From Mucilaginibacter sp. (GTDB lineage Bacteria > Bacteroidota > Bacteroidia > Sphingobacteriales > Sphingobacteriaceae): a stretch of DNA of 64,000 bases. Under the pieces are notes generated by a model, which did no database searches, was not told where the DNA came from, and saw only the letters and a program-made list of their open reading frames with translations. The stretch lies in assembly GCA_025352225.1 (NCBI GenBank), contig JANXTT010000054.1, positions 1 to 64,000 of the forward strand, read 5' to 3'. Position numbers and translations under genes: made by a program. Shown piece by piece: positions 63,195 through 64,000 of the stretch; the stretch's first letter is position 1; every line of letters starts with the position of its first letter.

Positions 63195-64000
63195 TTGAGT
63201 AATTTTTTGGCTTGCCCCAACACCTCAAATATAGCTTTTGCTTTTAATAAACATTCCTCGTATTCTTTTTCAGGATCTGAGGAATGGGTTATAGCGCCAC
63301 CTACCTGGAATGAAAGGTATTGATTATTGGCATTGTAAAGCAAAGTTCGGATCACTACATTGAAATCAAAATCACCATCTGGACTAAAGTAACCCACCGC
63401 GCCCGAATATACGCCACGTTTGGTACGTTCGTATTTTTCCATTAGTCGCATAGCGTTTATTTTGGGCGCGCCCGTCATGCTGCCCATTGGGAAAGTGTTT
63501 TTGATAGCTTCTATATCTGATATGTTTTCGTCCTTTTCGCATAAGATGGTTGATATCATTTGATGCACCTGTTCAAACGTGTATATGCCAAATAACTCAT
63601 CTACTTTTACGGTACCTGGTTTGGCAGAGCGGGTAAGATCGTTACGTACAAGGTCAACTATCATTACGTTTTCCTGCTGTTCTTTAGGGTGATGCTTTAA
63701 TGTTTGTTTGAGGGCATCGTCTTCGGTTGGGTCGGCACTGCGTTTAGCGGTTCCTTTTATCGGTTGCGAAATTAATTGGTTGCCGCGTTTAGCCAGAAAA
63801 CGCTCTGGCGAAGCCGATAAGATATTATGATTATAAAGCTTAAAAAAACAACTAAAAGGAGAAGGAGATATTTTACTAAGTTCGGTATATATCAACAATG
63901 GGTCTATTATGGCATTCTCGGCATAAAACTCCTGGCAAAAGTTGGTTTCGTAAATATCGCCACGTATGATGTGCTGCTGGATGGTTTCTATGGTTTTTAT
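63191..64000 (-). CDS. pabB: Aminodeoxychorismate synthase component I, partial
   Basis: The C-terminal 269 residues; the gene continues beyond the window edge, since the frame is open to the last base with IRGDIYETNFCQEF. SASPERFL, QPIKGTAKR, MIVDLVRNDL, MGSMTGAPK and the terminal QVGGAITHSSDPEKEYEE are the chorismate-binding-family motifs. PIKGT, with Lys in place of Ala, supports PabB over TrpE. It makes 4-amino-4-deoxychorismate for folate. Confidence 0.9.
   Translation of the reverse strand: MKTIETIQQHIIRGDIYETNFCQEFYAENAIIDPLLIYTELSKISPSPFSCFFKLYNHNILSASPERFLAKRGNQLISQPIKGTAKRSADPTEDDALKQTLKHHPKEQQENVMIVDLVRNDLTRSAKPGTVKVDELFGIYTFEQVHQMISTILCEKDENISDIEAIKNTFPMGSMTGAPKINAMRLMEKYERTKRGVYSGAVGYFSPDGDFDFNVVIRTLLYNANNQYLSFQVGGAITHSSDPEKEYEECLLKAKAIFEVLGQAKKLLK

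Overview
The window looks like a chromosomal segment of a Bacteroidota member, most likely a Sphingobacteriaceae genus such as Mucilaginibacter or Pedobacter. This is inferred from the low GC of the core genes, a TAnnTTTG -7 promoter box with an upstream TTG in front of the tRNA, weak Shine-Dalgarno use, and families typical of that phylum (DUF4296, DUF4783, CE2 esterase, GPH symporter, GbsR/MarR plus DCC1 cluster). No species call is possible from sequence reading alone.

Region 1 (1-2.5 kb): a minus-strand membrane-lipid operon (desaturase, DUF1475, DUF1295), then tRNA-Lys(TTT) with its promoter and terminator. Region 2 (about 2.5-15.3 kb) is accessory DNA. It holds a tyrosine integrase cut off by an IS21-family element (istA/istB), a second gene fragment on the other side of that IS, and a visibly GC-rich operon of a tyrosinase, a HEAT-repeat protein and a three-part HEAT/SCO1-like/MerC-like fusion. 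Beyond these lie kinase, wHTH and integrase remnants, an AbiEi-like/Fic fusion preceded by 24-bp tandem repeats, a CAP-domain lipoprotein and a GH12 glucanase. Region 3 (15.3-17.7 kb) is a same-strand array of small unrelated genes separated by a recurring intergenic element; it resembles an orphan immunity-gene array.

Region 4 (17.8-64 kb) is mostly ordinary core genome. It contains a CE2 esterase, MutS2 with a DUF4296 lipoprotein, a PLP-binding protein, a GNAT enzyme, two tandem DUF3298 lipoproteins, aspartate kinase, an intracellular GH13 amylase and a DUF2339/DUF3999-like pair. Next come a GbsR/MarR-controlled operon (DCC1, TIGR01777, SRPBCC, DUF5519) with a clear palindromic operator, a multi-PAS histidine kinase, a sialate O-acetylesterase, DUF1365 with a CFA-type methyltransferase, and ApbE/DUF4266/DUF3570. 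A GPH symporter, ethanolamine permease with EutB/EutC, Cmk, ArfB, an LpxR-like protein, Lon, GpmI, NadC, PlsY, an M48 peptidase, DUF2071 and a partial PabB complete it.

The best candidate for an undescribed system is the tyrosinase operon. A type-3 copper enzyme lacking an export signal is co-transcribed with a protein that carries SCO1-like metal ligands (two Cys and a His) joined to a MerC-like CxxC membrane domain, which suggests dedicated copper delivery. The second candidate is the AbiEi-Fic fusion with its array of 24-bp repeats.
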